64,000 nt of DNA from CAVQGM01 sp963712065 (GTDB lineage: Bacteria > Actinomycetota > Acidimicrobiia > Acidimicrobiales > Acidimicrobilacustridaceae). The translations under genes and the position numbers were made by a program. The notes below the pieces were generated by a model. That model was not told the DNA's origin and searched no databases. It saw only the letters and a list, made by a program, of their open reading frames with translations. Where the stretch lies: positions 310,001 to 374,000 of the forward strand of contig CAVQGM010000002.1 of assembly GCA_963712065.1 (NCBI GenBank). Reading direction: 5' to 3'. Below are positions 17,361 to 27,009 of the stretch, in pieces (position 1 is the first letter of the stretch; every line of letters starts with the position of its first letter).

Positions 17361-19408
17361 CGCCGCCGACCGGCACCCTCGCCCCTCCCGCCCGCCCGAA
17401 CGCGCCCGGCGCCCGCCGGCGACCGTCGGCGGGCGCACGCACGCGGGGTCCCGCCCCGCGTCCGGCCCGACCGGTGCCGCCTGGCACCCGCACCCGGCCG
17501 CCCGTCCCCGCCGCCCCCGACCGGCGCAAGCGACTCCTCGCCGTGCTCGTCGTGTTCGGGCTGCTGTTCGCGGTGATCATCGGCAAGCTCGCCGAGCTGC
17601 AGCTGCTGAGCGCCGAGGAGTACCGCGCCGTCGGCGAGTCCCAGCGCGTCGAGTCGAGCACCATCCCCGCCGAGCGCGGGGTCATCTACGACCGCAACGG
17701 CGTCGAGCTGGCCATGTCCCGGCCGGCCTCCTCGGTGTTCGTCGATCCGGAGTTGGTGGTCGACCCCCACGCCACCGCCGCCCAGGTCGCGCCGGTGCTC
17801 GGCCTCCCGATCGACGAGGTCGAGGCCAAGGTCCGCAGCGAGGGCCGCTTCGCCTACCTCGCCCGCAAGGTGCCCGCCGAGCAGGTCGACCGGCTGAGAG
17901 CCCTCGGACTGGCCGGGGTCGCCTTCCTGGAGGAGCCCGAGCGCTACCACCCGTCGGGTGACCTGGCCCGGTCGATCCTCGGCTCGGTCGACGTGGACAA
18001 CGCCGGCCTCTCCGGGCTCGAGTCCCTCTACGACCACCAGCTCACCGGCACCCCGGGCGAGCTGTCCCTCGAGCGCAACCCCGAGGGCCGCACCATCGCC
18101 GTCGCCGAGCAGGACCTCGTGCCGGCGGTGCGGGGCGACGACCTCGTGCTCACCCTCGACCGCTCCGTGCAGTACGAGGTCGAGCGGATCCTCGCCGACC
18201 AGGTCGCCGAGACCGACTCCAAGGGCGGCATCGCCGTCGTGTCCCGGCCCGACACCGGCGAGATCCTCGCCATGGCCAACGTCGTGCGCGACCCCGAGAC
18301 GAAGAAGGTCGTGGCCGGCACCAACAACGCCGCCCTCACCACCTCCTACGAACCGGGGTCGGTGCTCAAGACGGTCACCATCGCCTCGGCCATCGAGAAG
18401 GGTCTGGTCACCCCCGACACCATCATCGACGTGCCGTCCAAGGTGCGGATCGCGGACGCCGAGTTCAAGGACGCCGAGGACCACGGTGGCGTCTCGTGGC
18501 CGGTCCACGAGGTGCTGGCCCACTCGTCGAACATCGGCACCATCAGGATCGCCCAGAAGGTCGGCAAGACCGGCCTGTACGACGAGCTGCGCTCGTTCGG
18601 GATCGGGGAGCGCACCGCGCTCGGCTTCCCCGACGAGCAGCGCGGCAGCCTGCTCGACCCCGAGGACTGGTCGGACACCTCGCTGCCCACCATCGCCATC
18701 GGCCAGGGCGTGGCGGTCACGCCGCTCCAGATGCTGTACGCGTACAACGCGGTCGCCAACGACGGCGTGTACGTGGCCCCCCGGCTCGTGCGCTCCACCA
18801 TCGACGCCGACGGCGACGAGCACCCGCTCCCGCTCGACGAGGGGCGCCGGGTCGTCTCGGTCCAGACCGCCGACACCATGAACGTGATGCTCCGGGACGT
18901 GATCACCCAGGGGACCGGCAAGTTGGCGGCGGTCGACGGCTACACCCCGGCGGGCAAGACGGGCACGTCCCGGAAGGCCCAGCCCGGCGGCGGCTACGTC
19001 GACGCCGACGGCAGGATGCGCTACCAGTCGACCTTCGTCGGCTTCGTGCCGGCCGAGCGACCGGCCCTGTCGATCATCGTGATCATGGACGAGCCGAGCG
19101 GCGGCGAGTACACGGGCGGCGTCGTGGCCGCGCCCGCCTTCGCCGAGATCGCGTCCTACGGTCTCCGACGGCTGGGGATCGCGCCGCCGCTCACCGACGC
19201 CCCCGCCGGCGGCGCGCCCGTCGACCCGTCGGCGGCGACGGCCGCCGCCCTGCCCGACGGGGCGCGGCTGACCGACGACGGCAGGGTGCGGGGGCTGCGG
19301 GCCGAGGAGTCGCCGCCGTCGCCGGTGCGGGCCACGACGACGACCGCGACCGGTGGGGACGCCGAGGACCCGTCCTCCGGCGACGACCCGTCCCCCGGCG
19401 AGCCGTAG
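17357..19408 (+). CDS. ftsI: Septal peptidoglycan transpeptidase (PBP3/FtsI)
   Basis: Class B penicillin-binding protein that crosslinks septal peptidoglycan with FtsW. 683 residues: a long Pro/Arg-rich cytoplasmic N-terminus, one membrane helix (about residues 56-75), the PBP dimerisation domain (AERGVIYDRNGVELAMSRP) and the transpeptidase domain with Ser335 in EPGSVLK, SSN at 390-392 and KTGTS at 534-538. The last 70 residues are an Ala/Pro/Thr/Asp-rich tail without a PASTA domain. All active-site motifs are intact. GTG start overlaps ftsL by four bases. Confidence 0.96.
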   Translation: MTPPTGTLAPPARPNAPGARRRPSAGARTRGPAPRPARPVPPGTRTRPPVPAAPDRRKRLLAVLVVFGLLFAVIIGKLAELQLLSAEEYRAVGESQRVESSTIPAERGVIYDRNGVELAMSRPASSVFVDPELVVDPHATAAQVAPVLGLPIDEVEAKVRSEGRFAYLARKVPAEQVDRLRALGLAGVAFLEEPERYHPSGDLARSILGSVDVDNAGLSGLESLYDHQLTGTPGELSLERNPEGRTIAVAEQDLVPAVRGDDLVLTLDRSVQYEVERILADQVAETDSKGGIAVVSRPDTGEILAMANVVRDPETKKVVAGTNNAALTTSYEPGSVLKTVTIASAIEKGLVTPDTIIDVPSKVRIADAEFKDAEDHGGVSWPVHEVLAHSSNIGTIRIAQKVGKTGLYDELRSFGIGERTALGFPDEQRGSLLDPEDWSDTSLPTIAIGQGVAVTPLQMLYAYNAVANDGVYVAPRLVRSTIDADGDEHPLPLDEGRRVVSVQTADTMNVMLRDVITQGTGKLAAVDGYTPAGKTGTSRKAQPGGGYVDADGRMRYQSTFVGFVPAERPALSIIVIMDEPSGGEYTGGVVAAPAFAEIASYGLRRLGIAPPLTDAPAGGAPVDPSAATAAALPDGARLTDDGRVRGLRAEESPPSPVRATTTTATGGDAEDPSSGDDPSPGEP

Positions 19409-19410
19409 CC

Positions 19411-20847
19411 GTGCGCCTCACCGAGGTGCTCGCCGCCCTCACGCCCGAGCGGGTGGAAGGCGACCTCGACCGCGACGTCACCCGGGTCGACTACGACTCA
19501 CGCGAGGCGGCGCCCGGCAGCCTCTTCTGCTGCGTGCCCGGAGCCACCCGCGACGGCCACGACTTCGCGCCCGACGCCGTGCAGGCCGGCGCCGTCGCCC
19601 TGCTCGTCGAGCGGTCGCTCTCCCTCGACGTGACCCAGATCGTCGTGGCCGACGTGCGGGCGGCCATGGGTCCGGCGGCGTCGGTCGTGGCCGGCCACCC
19701 CGACCGCGACCTCGAACTGGTGGGGGTCACCGGCACCAACGGCAAGACGACCACGACCGCCCTGCTCGGCAACGTCTTCGAGGCCGCCGGCCGACCGGTC
19801 CGCGTGCTCGGCACCCTCACCGGTCCGCGCACCACGCCGGAGGCACCCGACCTGCAGCGGCAGCTGGCCGCTTGGCGTGACGAAGGGGTGCGCGCCGTCG
19901 CCATGGAGGTGTCGTCCCACGCATTGGCCCTGCGCCGCGTCGACGGCACCCGGTTCCGGGTCGCCGTGTTCACCAACCTCAGTCGCGACCACCTCGACTT
20001 CCACGGCAGCATGGAGGCCTACTTCGAGACCAAGGCCCGCCTGTTCACCCCCGAGCTGTCCGACGCCGCGGTGGTGAACCTCGACAGCCCGTACGGGCGC
20101 CTGCTCCTCGACGCCGCCACCATCCCGACCGTCGGCTACTCGACCGATGCCCTCGACGCCATCGAGGTCGGGGCCGAACACAGCCGGTTCCGCTGGCGCG
20201 GAGAGACGGTCGAGCTGGCCGTCGGCGGCGCGTTCAACGTGAGCAACGCCCTCGCCGCCGCGGAGGCGGGAGTCCAGCTCGGCATCGAGCCGGCCGTCGT
20301 CGCCGACGGGCTGTCGCGGCCGATCGAGGCCCCCGGCCGGTTCGAGTCGGTCGACGCCGGCCAGCCCTTCACCGTGGTCGTCGACTACGCCCACACGCCC
20401 GACGCCCTGGAGCAGGTCCTGGTGGCGGCCCGTGAGGTCGCCGGCGGCGGGGCGGTGACGCTGGTGTTCGGCTGCGGCGGCGAGCGCGACGCCACCAAGC
20501 GCCCCCTCATGGGCGAGGTCGCCGCCCGCCTGGCCGACCGGGTCGTGGTGACCGCCGACAACTCACGCAGCGAGGACACCGCCACGATCATCCGGGCCGT
20601 GCTCGACGGCACCCGTCGGGCCTCGCCCGTCGCCGCCCGGGAGATCGTCGACGAGCCCGACCGGCGGGCCGCCATCGCCCTGGCCGTGGGACGGGCGGCA
20701 CCGGGCGACGTGGTCGTGGTGGCCGGGAAGGGCCACGAGACGACCCAGTCGATCGGGGACACCGTGGTCCCCTTCGACGACCGCGAGGTGGTCCGGGAGG
20801 CGGTCCGCCAGGCCGGCCTCGGAACTGAGGGAGGATCCCCCTCGTGA
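19411..20847 (+). CDS. murE: UDP-MurNAc-tripeptide synthetase (mDAP-adding type)
   Basis: Adds the third stem residue, normally meso-diaminopimelate, to UDP-MurNAc-L-Ala-D-Glu. 478 residues, the usual length: N-terminal domain (TRVDYDSREAAPGSLFCCV), ATP site GTNGKTTTTALL from Gly108, substrate motif MEVSSHALALRRVDG, NLSRDHLDFHGSMEAYF, and the C-terminal domain with VDYAHTPDALEQVL. The third-residue selectivity motif is DNSR at 383-386 rather than DNPR; the Arg that contacts mDAP is kept, so mDAP is expected. GTG start two bases after ftsI. No murF follows, unlike most dcw clusters. Confidence 0.94.
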   Translation: MRLTEVLAALTPERVEGDLDRDVTRVDYDSREAAPGSLFCCVPGATRDGHDFAPDAVQAGAVALLVERSLSLDVTQIVVADVRAAMGPAASVVAGHPDRDLELVGVTGTNGKTTTTALLGNVFEAAGRPVRVLGTLTGPRTTPEAPDLQRQLAAWRDEGVRAVAMEVSSHALALRRVDGTRFRVAVFTNLSRDHLDFHGSMEAYFETKARLFTPELSDAAVVNLDSPYGRLLLDAATIPTVGYSTDALDAIEVGAEHSRFRWRGETVELAVGGAFNVSNALAAAEAGVQLGIEPAVVADGLSRPIEAPGRFESVDAGQPFTVVVDYAHTPDALEQVLVAAREVAGGGAVTLVFGCGGERDATKRPLMGEVAARLADRVVVTADNSRSEDTATIIRAVLDGTRRASPVAAREIVDEPDRRAAIALAVGRAAPGDVVVVAGKGHETTQSIGDTVVPFDDREVVREAVRQAGLGTEGGSPS

Positions 20848-21880
20848 TCCGCCTCATCGCCGCCGCCGCGATCGCCATGTTCGTGTCCCTGATCGGCACG
20901 AAGTTCCTGATCGCGTTCCTCCGCGGGCGACAGATCGGCCAGCCGATCCGCGACGAGGGGCCCGAGGGCCACCAGACGAAGGCGGGCACGCCGACCATGG
21001 GCGGCCTCGCCATCGTGGGGGCTGCCGGCCTCGGATGGATCATCTCCGACCTCTTCGGCGGCACCTTCACCCGCCGGGGCATCCTCGTGATGCTGGCCGT
21101 GTCGATGGCCGCCCTCGTCGGGCTGGTCGACGACGGGCTCAAGGTCTTCAAGGAGCGCAACCTCGGCCTGAACAAGCGGGCCAAGATGATCGGCCTGCTG
21201 GCCGTGGCCCTCGTGTTCGTGGTGCTCGTGCTCGACCAGACGAACGTGTCCACCACGATCTCGTTCACCCGGTACGACTGGCCCGGCATCGAGCTGGGGG
21301 AGCTGGGCTGGGCGATCTTCGCGATCCTCCTGATCCTGGCCGCCACCAACGCGGTCAACCTCACCGACGGCCTCGACGGCCTCGCCGCCGGCTCGTCGAT
21401 CTTCGGCTTCGCCGCCTTCGTGGTGGTCTGCTTCGTCGGCTTCCGGCACCCCGACATCTACGGCGACCAGAGCTACCTCGACCTCGGCGTGATCTCGGCG
21501 GCCATGCTCGGCGGCTGCGTCGGGTTCCTGTGGTGGAACGCGGCGCCGGCCCAGATCTTCATGGGGGACACGGGCTCGCTCGCCATCGGCGCGGCCTGGC
21601 CACGCTCGCGCTCAGCACCAACACGGTGCTCCTGCTCCCGATCATCGGGGGCCTGTTCGTGATGGAGACGGTGTCGGTCATCCTGCAGGTCGGCACCTTC
21701 CGACTGCTCGGGGGGCGGCGCGTCTTCCGCATGGCGCCCATCCACCACCACTTCGAGCTCGGCGGATGGCCGGAGACCACGGTGATCGTGCGACTCTGGA
21801 TCATCGCCGGTCTGTGCACCGGCATCGCGGTGGCGATCTTCTACGCCGACTTCGTCCGCATCCCGGGGGTGATCGAGTGA
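20844..21880 (+). pseudogene. mraY: Phospho-MurNAc-pentapeptide transferase MraY, single-base frameshift
   Basis: Integral membrane enzyme making lipid I from UDP-MurNAc-pentapeptide and undecaprenyl phosphate. Read across one indel it is about 345 residues with about ten helices and all motifs: GTPTMGG, the LVGLVDDGLKVFKERN aspartate pair, NAVNLTDGLDGLA, FMGDTGSLAIGAA and MAPIHHHFELGGWPE. The frame breaks at 21594-21596: one more C (GCGGCCCTGG) gives GAALATLALSTNT. The gene is essential and sits in an intact operon, so a sequencing error is far likelier than loss. GTG start overlaps murE; the stop overlaps murD. Confidence 0.88.
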
Positions 21881-23211
21881 CGCCCCGCCGGGCGCTGCTC
21901 ATCGGGTTCGCGGTCACCAACCAGGCCGTCGCCCGGGCGCTGCGGGCCCGGGGGAGCGAGGTCGTGGTCACCGACGACCATCCCACGGACGCCGTGCGCG
22001 CCGCAGCAGAATCGGCCGGCGTGGAGCTCCTCGATGCACCCGACGACGGGCGCCTCGGCGAGCTCGTCGCCGCCGCCGACGCGGTGGTGCCGAGCCCGCT
22101 CGTCCCCGACCGCCACCCGGTGTTCGCGTTGGCCGCCGGCGCAGGGGTCCCGGTGCTGAGCGAGTTCGACCTCGCCCGCGAGTGGGACGACCGGCCGCTG
22201 CTCGCCATCACCGGCACCGACGGCAAGACCACGGTGACCACCCTCGTCACCGACATGCTCGAGGCCTCCGGCGTCCACGCCAGCGCGGTGGGCAACACCG
22301 AGGTGCCCCTCGTGGAGGCCATCGACGACCCGTCGGTCGCCGTGTTCGTGGTGGAGGCGTCGTCGTTCCGGCTCGGCCACACCCGTCGCTTCACGCCGAG
22401 GGTGGCCACCTGGCTCAACTTCGCCCCCGACCACCTCGACGTGCACGCCTCGCTCGCCGCCTACGAGGCGGCCAAGGCCCGGATCTGGGCCCACCTCCCG
22501 GCCGAGGGCACGGCCGTGGCCAACGCCGACGACCCCGTCGTCATGCGCAACGTCCCGGTCGGCGCGACCACCACGACCTTCGGCCTCGGCCCCGCCGACT
22601 ACCACCTCGAGGGCGACACGCTCGTGGCTGCCTCCGGTGATGCGCTCGTCGAGCGCCACGAGCTGCACGGCACCTTGCCGCACGACGTGGCCAACGCCCT
22701 GGCCGCATCGGCCACCGCGCTGGCCGGCGGTGCCTCGCTCGACGGCGTGCGAGGCGCGCTGCGCTCGTTCCGCGGGCTGCCCCACCGGGTCGCCCTGGTG
22801 GGGGAGTGGCACGACGTCCGTTGGTACGACGACTCGAAGGCCACCGCGCCGCACGCGACCCTCGCCGCCCTGGAGGGGTTCGACTCGGTCGTGCTCATCG
22901 CCGGCGGGCGCAACAAGGGCCTCGACCTCTCGGCCCTGGCCGCCGCCGCCCCCCGGCTGCGGGCCGTCGTCGCCATCGGCGAGGCCGCCGGTGAGGTCGC
23001 CGCCGCCTTCGAGGGAGCGGTCCCCGTCGTCTCCGTCGCCACCGACATGACCGATGCCGTCGTCGCCGCCGCGGACCTGGCTCGTCCCGGGGACGTGGTC
23101 CTGCTCTCTCCGGCCTGCGCGTCGTTCGACTGGTTCCGTTCCTACCACCACCGGGGCGAGGCCTTCGCCGCCGCCGTGCAGGCCCGGTTCTCCCCCGGGG
23201 CCGGCCGATGA
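21877..23211 (+). CDS. murD: UDP-MurNAc-L-Ala:D-Glu ligase
   Basis: Adds D-glutamate to UDP-MurNAc-L-alanine in the cytoplasm. 444 residues with the three Mur-ligase domains: an N-terminal Rossmann-like UDP-binding part (LLIGFAVTNQAVARALRARG), ATP site ITGTDGKTTVTTL (Asp in place of the common Asn), VVEASSFRLGHTRRF, NFAPDHLDVHASLAAYEAAK, and the C-terminal domain with RWYDDSKATAPHATLAAL, AGGRNKGLDLS and LSPACASFDWF. It starts at a GTG overlapping the mraY stop by four bases and ends overlapping ftsW. Confidence 0.94.
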   Translation: MTPRRALLIGFAVTNQAVARALRARGSEVVVTDDHPTDAVRAAAESAGVELLDAPDDGRLGELVAAADAVVPSPLVPDRHPVFALAAGAGVPVLSEFDLAREWDDRPLLAITGTDGKTTVTTLVTDMLEASGVHASAVGNTEVPLVEAIDDPSVAVFVVEASSFRLGHTRRFTPRVATWLNFAPDHLDVHASLAAYEAAKARIWAHLPAEGTAVANADDPVVMRNVPVGATTTTFGLGPADYHLEGDTLVAASGDALVERHELHGTLPHDVANALAASATALAGGASLDGVRGALRSFRGLPHRVALVGEWHDVRWYDDSKATAPHATLAALEGFDSVVLIAGGRNKGLDLSALAAAAPRLRAVVAIGEAAGEVAAAFEGAVPVVSVATDMTDAVVAAADLARPGDVVLLSPACASFDWFRSYHHRGEAFAAAVQARFSPGAGR

Positions 23212-24428
23212 CCGCGCCCACCCGCTCGTCCGCCCACCCCGCCCTGCGGGGCCGCTCGACGTCGACGTCCTCGCCGTCCGGGGGTCCGACGTCGGCCCGG
23301 CGACGGGGCCGACGTCCCGTCGCCCGCCGGCCGGTCGGCCGGCGCAACGACCTGTTCCTCGGCCTGTTCGGCCTGGTCGTCATCCTCAACCTCGTCGGGC
23401 TCCTGATGGTGCTGTCGGCCTCGGCCGTCGACGCCCTCTACGAGTACGGCTCGTCGTGGTACCAGTTCCAGCGGCAGTTCGTCTGGCTCCTGCTCGGGGC
23501 GGCCGTGCTCGTCGTGGTCATGCGCGTCGACTACCGCCGCTGGCGGCCGTTCGTGCACTGGTTCCTGCTCGCCGCCATCGGGTTGCTCGTGCTCGTGCTG
23601 GTGCCCGGCTTCGGCCTCGAGGTGAACGGCGCGTCGCGTTGGCTCGGCGTCGGACAGTTCCGCATCCAGCCGTCGGAGATCGCCAAGCTCGCCGTGCTGG
23701 CCTTCGCCGCCGACCTGCTCGCCCGCCGCGCCGACAAGGTGCACGACTGGCGGATCACCCTTCGCCCCGTCGTGTTCGTGTTCGGCGTGGTGGCCCTGCT
23801 CATCATGGCCCAACCCAACCTGGGCACGACCCTGATCCTCGCCGCCATCGTGCTCACCGTGCTCTTCGTCGCCGGCGTCGCGGCGAAGCCCCTCGCCGTG
23901 GTCACCGCCTGCGGCGTCGGCCTGGCGTCGATCGCCGCGGTGGCGGCGCCCTACCGCTACCGGCGGCTCATGGCCTTCCGCGACCCGTGGGCCGACCCGC
24001 TCAACACCGGGTACCAGACCATCCAGAGCCAGCTGGGCATCGCCAACGGCGGTCTCCTCGGCGTCGGCCTCGGCGAGGGTCGGGCCAAGTGGGGCTTCCT
24101 GCCGTTCCCCCACACCGACTTCATCTTCGCCATCATCGGCGAGGAGTTCGGGATGGTCGGTGCGCTGCTCGTGGTCGCCCTGTTCGTCGCCATCGGCGTG
24201 CTCGGCGTGCGAACGGCGCTCCGGGCGCCCGACGTGTTCGGGATGCTGATCGCCGCCGGGGTCACCACGTGGATCCTCGTGCAGGCGTTCGTCAACATCG
24301 GCGCCGTCGTCGGGGTGCTGCCCATCACCGGCGTCCCGCTGCCGTTCGTGTCGTTCGGCGGGTCGTCGCTGCTGGTCACGATGGCGGCCACCGGGCTGTT
24401 GCTGAACGTCGCCCGCCAGGCACGCTGA
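23208..24428 (+). CDS. ftsW: Lipid II polymerase FtsW (SEDS family)
   Basis: Septal glycosyltransferase that polymerises lipid II together with FtsI. 406 residues with a basic N-terminal tail of about 45 residues and about ten membrane helices. SEDS hallmarks: GASRWLGVGQFRIQPSEIAKLA, LLIMAQPNLGTTLIL, the large loop FRDPWADPLNTGYQTIQSQL with IANGGLLGVGLGEGRAKWGF, then HTDFIFAIIGEEFG and GVPLPFVSFGGSSLL. ATG overlaps the murD stop (ATGA). It could in principle be a RodA, but position and the neighbouring murG/ftsI favour FtsW. Confidence 0.94.
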   Translation: MTAPTRSSAHPALRGRSTSTSSPSGGPTSARRRGRRPVARRPVGRRNDLFLGLFGLVVILNLVGLLMVLSASAVDALYEYGSSWYQFQRQFVWLLLGAAVLVVVMRVDYRRWRPFVHWFLLAAIGLLVLVLVPGFGLEVNGASRWLGVGQFRIQPSEIAKLAVLAFAADLLARRADKVHDWRITLRPVVFVFGVVALLIMAQPNLGTTLILAAIVLTVLFVAGVAAKPLAVVTACGVGLASIAAVAAPYRYRRLMAFRDPWADPLNTGYQTIQSQLGIANGGLLGVGLGEGRAKWGFLPFPHTDFIFAIIGEEFGMVGALLVVALFVAIGVLGVRTALRAPDVFGMLIAAGVTTWILVQAFVNIGAVVGVLPITGVPLPFVSFGGSSLLVTMAATGLLLNVARQAR

Positions 24429-25555
24429 TGCCGGAGCCCACCTTCGCCGTCATCGCCGGGGGCGGGACGGCCGGCCACGTCCTGCCCGGCCTGGCCGTGG
24501 CGCGCGTGCTGGTGGCGCGGGGCCACGCGCCGTCGTCGATCCACTTCGTCGGCAGCGAGCGGGGCATCGAGACCCGGCTCGTGCCCGAGGCCGGCCTGCC
24601 CTTCACGGCCCTGCCCGGGCGCGGCATCCAGCGGCGCCTCACCCTCGCCAACATCGGCGCCGTGCTCGGGCTCGCCGTCGGCGTGTGGAAGGGCATCGCC
24701 CTCGTGCGCCGGCTCCGGCCCCGGGTCGTCGTCGTGCTCGGCGGCTACGCGTCGGTGCCCTGCACGGTCGGGGCCGTGCTGTGGCGGGTGCCGATCGTGG
24801 TGATGGAGCAGAACGCCCGCGCCGGCGCCGCCAACCGGCTCGCCGGCCGGTTCGCGAAGGCCGCGGCCGTCCCCTTCGCCGCCACCGACCTCCCGCGCGC
24901 CGTGCTCACCGGCAACCCGGTGCGCGACGCCCTGAAGGCGGTCGGGCGCCCGGCGGCGATCCCCGCCGCCCGGGCGGCGCTCGACCTGCCGACCGACCGC
25001 ACCGTCATCGCCGTGTTCAGCGGATCGCTCGGGGCCCGGCGCATCAACGAGGCCGTGCGCGACGCCCTCACCCTCTGGTCCGATCGCCGCGACCTCGCCA
25101 TCCGCCACGTGATCGGCACCCGGGACTGGGACGCCATCACCGCCACGTTGCCGAGCCTGCCCCCCGATGGGCTCCGGTACCAGCCGGTGCGCTACGAAGA
25201 CCGGATGGACCTGCTGCTGGCCGCCGCCGACGTCGCCGTGTGCCGGGCCGGCGGCACCACCGTCGCCGAACTGGCCGAGGTGGGGCTGGGCGCGGTCCTC
25301 GTGCCGCTCCCGGTCGCTCCTCGTGACCACCAGACCGCCAACGCCGAGGCCCTGGTGCGGGCCGGGGCCGCCCTGCGCATCCCCGACGGCGAGCTCGACG
25401 GGGCCCGCCTCGTCGCCGCCCTCGACCCGCTGCTGGCCGACCCCGGCCGCCTCGCCGCCATGGGCCGAGCCGCGGCCACCCTCGGTCGCCCCGACGCCGC
25501 CGAGCGGGTGGCCGACCTCGTCGAGCAGCACGCCCGGGAGCCCCGTCGTGGGTGA
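24428..25555 (+). CDS. murG: UDP-GlcNAc:lipid I GlcNAc transferase
   Basis: Peripheral inner-leaflet enzyme that converts lipid I to lipid II. 375 residues, GT28 family: AGGGTAGHVLPGLAVA diphosphate loop, VGSERGIETRLVPEAG, VVLGGYASVPCTVGA, VVMEQNARAGAANRLA, LTGNPVRDAL, FSGSLGARRINEAV (second domain) and the sugar-nucleotide site VCRAGGTTVAELAEVGLGAVLVPLP. ATG start shares one base with the ftsW stop. Overlaps murC by eight bases. Confidence 0.95.
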   Translation: MPEPTFAVIAGGGTAGHVLPGLAVARVLVARGHAPSSIHFVGSERGIETRLVPEAGLPFTALPGRGIQRRLTLANIGAVLGLAVGVWKGIALVRRLRPRVVVVLGGYASVPCTVGAVLWRVPIVVMEQNARAGAANRLAGRFAKAAAVPFAATDLPRAVLTGNPVRDALKAVGRPAAIPAARAALDLPTDRTVIAVFSGSLGARRINEAVRDALTLWSDRRDLAIRHVIGTRDWDAITATLPSLPPDGLRYQPVRYEDRMDLLLAAADVAVCRAGGTTVAELAEVGLGAVLVPLPVAPRDHQTANAEALVRAGAALRIPDGELDGARLVAALDPLLADPGRLAAMGRAAATLGRPDAAERVADLVEQHAREPRRG

Positions 25556-27009
25556 GCCCTCGCCCCCCATCGACCTCACCGTGCCCACCACGGTGCACGT
25601 GGTCGGCGTCGGCGGCGCCGGCATGAGCGCCATCGCCACCGTGCTCGCCGAGATGGGCCACCGGGTGTCGGGCAGCGACCTCAAGCACTCGGCCGCGCTC
25701 GAGCGGCTCCGGGCCGCGGGCGTCGAGGTGCTGGTCGGCAACCGGGCCGAGCACGTGGGGCCCGACGTCGGCCACGTGGCCGTCTCCACCGCCGTGCCCG
25801 ACGGCAACGTCGAGGTGCAGGCCGCACGCCGGCTCGGCATCCCCGTGCTGCGCCGGGCCGAGATCCTGGCCTCCATCGCCGCGGTGCGCCGCACGGTCGC
25901 GGTGGCCGGCACCCACGGCAAGACCACGACGTCGTCGATGCTCGCCCTCGTGCTCATGCGGGCCGGGCTTCACCCGTCGTTCATCATCGGCGGCGACGTC
26001 AACGAGATCGGCACCGGCGCGGTGTGGGACGACGACGGGGAGTGGTTCGTCGTCGAGGCCGACGAGAGCGACGGCACGTTCCTCGAGCTGCCGCGCCGGG
26101 CCGCCATCGTCACCAACGTCGAGCCCGACCACCTCGAGCACTACGGGGGCGTCGAGGGGTTGTTCGCCGCCTTCGACCGGTTCGTCGCCGAGACCGACGG
26201 CCCCCGGGTGGTCTGCGCCGACGATCCCACCGCCGCCGCCCTGGCGGCCCGTCACGGTGCGACCACCTACGGCACCGCCGCCGACGCCGAGTGGCGGATG
26301 GTCGACCTGCGGGCCGACGCCCACGGCACCACGTTCCGCCTGGTGCACGGCGACGACGAGCTCGGTGACGTCCACCTCCCCGTCGCCGGCGCCCACAACG
26401 CCCGCAACGCCTCCGCGGCGGTGGTCACGGGGCTGGCGCTCGGCGCGTCGTTCGACGCGGCGCCGGCGCGCGATGGCCGCCTTCGCCGGGGTGGCCCGTC
26501 GGTTCGAGCACCGGGGCGAGATCGACGGCATCACCTTCATCGACGACTACGCCCACCTGCCCACCGAGGTCGCGGCGGCGATCGAGGCGGCCCGGTCGGG
26601 CGGCTGGGGTCGCATCGTCGCCGTCTTCCAGCCCCACCGCTACAGCCGGACGGCCGCGCTGTGGCGCGACTTCGCCGACGCCTTCGAGGGTGCCGACGTG
26701 CTCGTGCTCACCGACGTGTACCCGGCGGGGGAGGCCCCCCGTCCGGGGGTGTCCGGCAAGCTCGTGGTGGATGCCGTGCTCGACCGCCACCCCCGCCGCC
26801 ACGTCGTGTACCTGCCGAGGCGGATCGACGTCGTGCGCTACCTCGTCGACCACCTGCGGCCCGGCGACCTCTGCCTGACGCTCGGCGCCGGCGACCTCAC
26901 CTCGGCGCCCGACGAGGTGCAGGAGGTCCTGGCCGGGCGACGGGCCCCGGCCCTCGCCGGCTCGTCCGCTCCCGGTCGCGCCGGCGTCGGCCCCGCCGAG
27001 GGGCAGTGA
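25548..27009 (+). pseudogene. murC: UDP-MurNAc:L-alanine ligase MurC, single-base frameshift
   Basis: First Mur ligase, adding L-alanine to UDP-MurNAc. Read across an indel it is about 486 residues: VGVGGAGMSAIATVLAEMGH UDP-binding part, AGTHGKTTTSSMLALV, VVEADESDGTFLEL, VEPDHLEHYGG, AHNARNASAAV, then, in the second frame, FAGVARRFEHRGEIDG, DDYAHLPTEVAAAI, FQPHRYSRTAALW and DVYPAGEAPRPGVSGK. The change lies at 26455-26472 inside GCGGCGCCGGCGCGCG and is corrected by removing one base. The gene is essential and both parts have normal codon use, so a sequencing error is the likely cause. GTG at 25548 overlaps murG; the stop overlaps murB. Confidence 0.87.

Noticed and set aside
17237..18823. Minus-strand frame opposite ftsI
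   Set aside because: Shadow of the ftsI codons; FtsI has all its active-site motifs.
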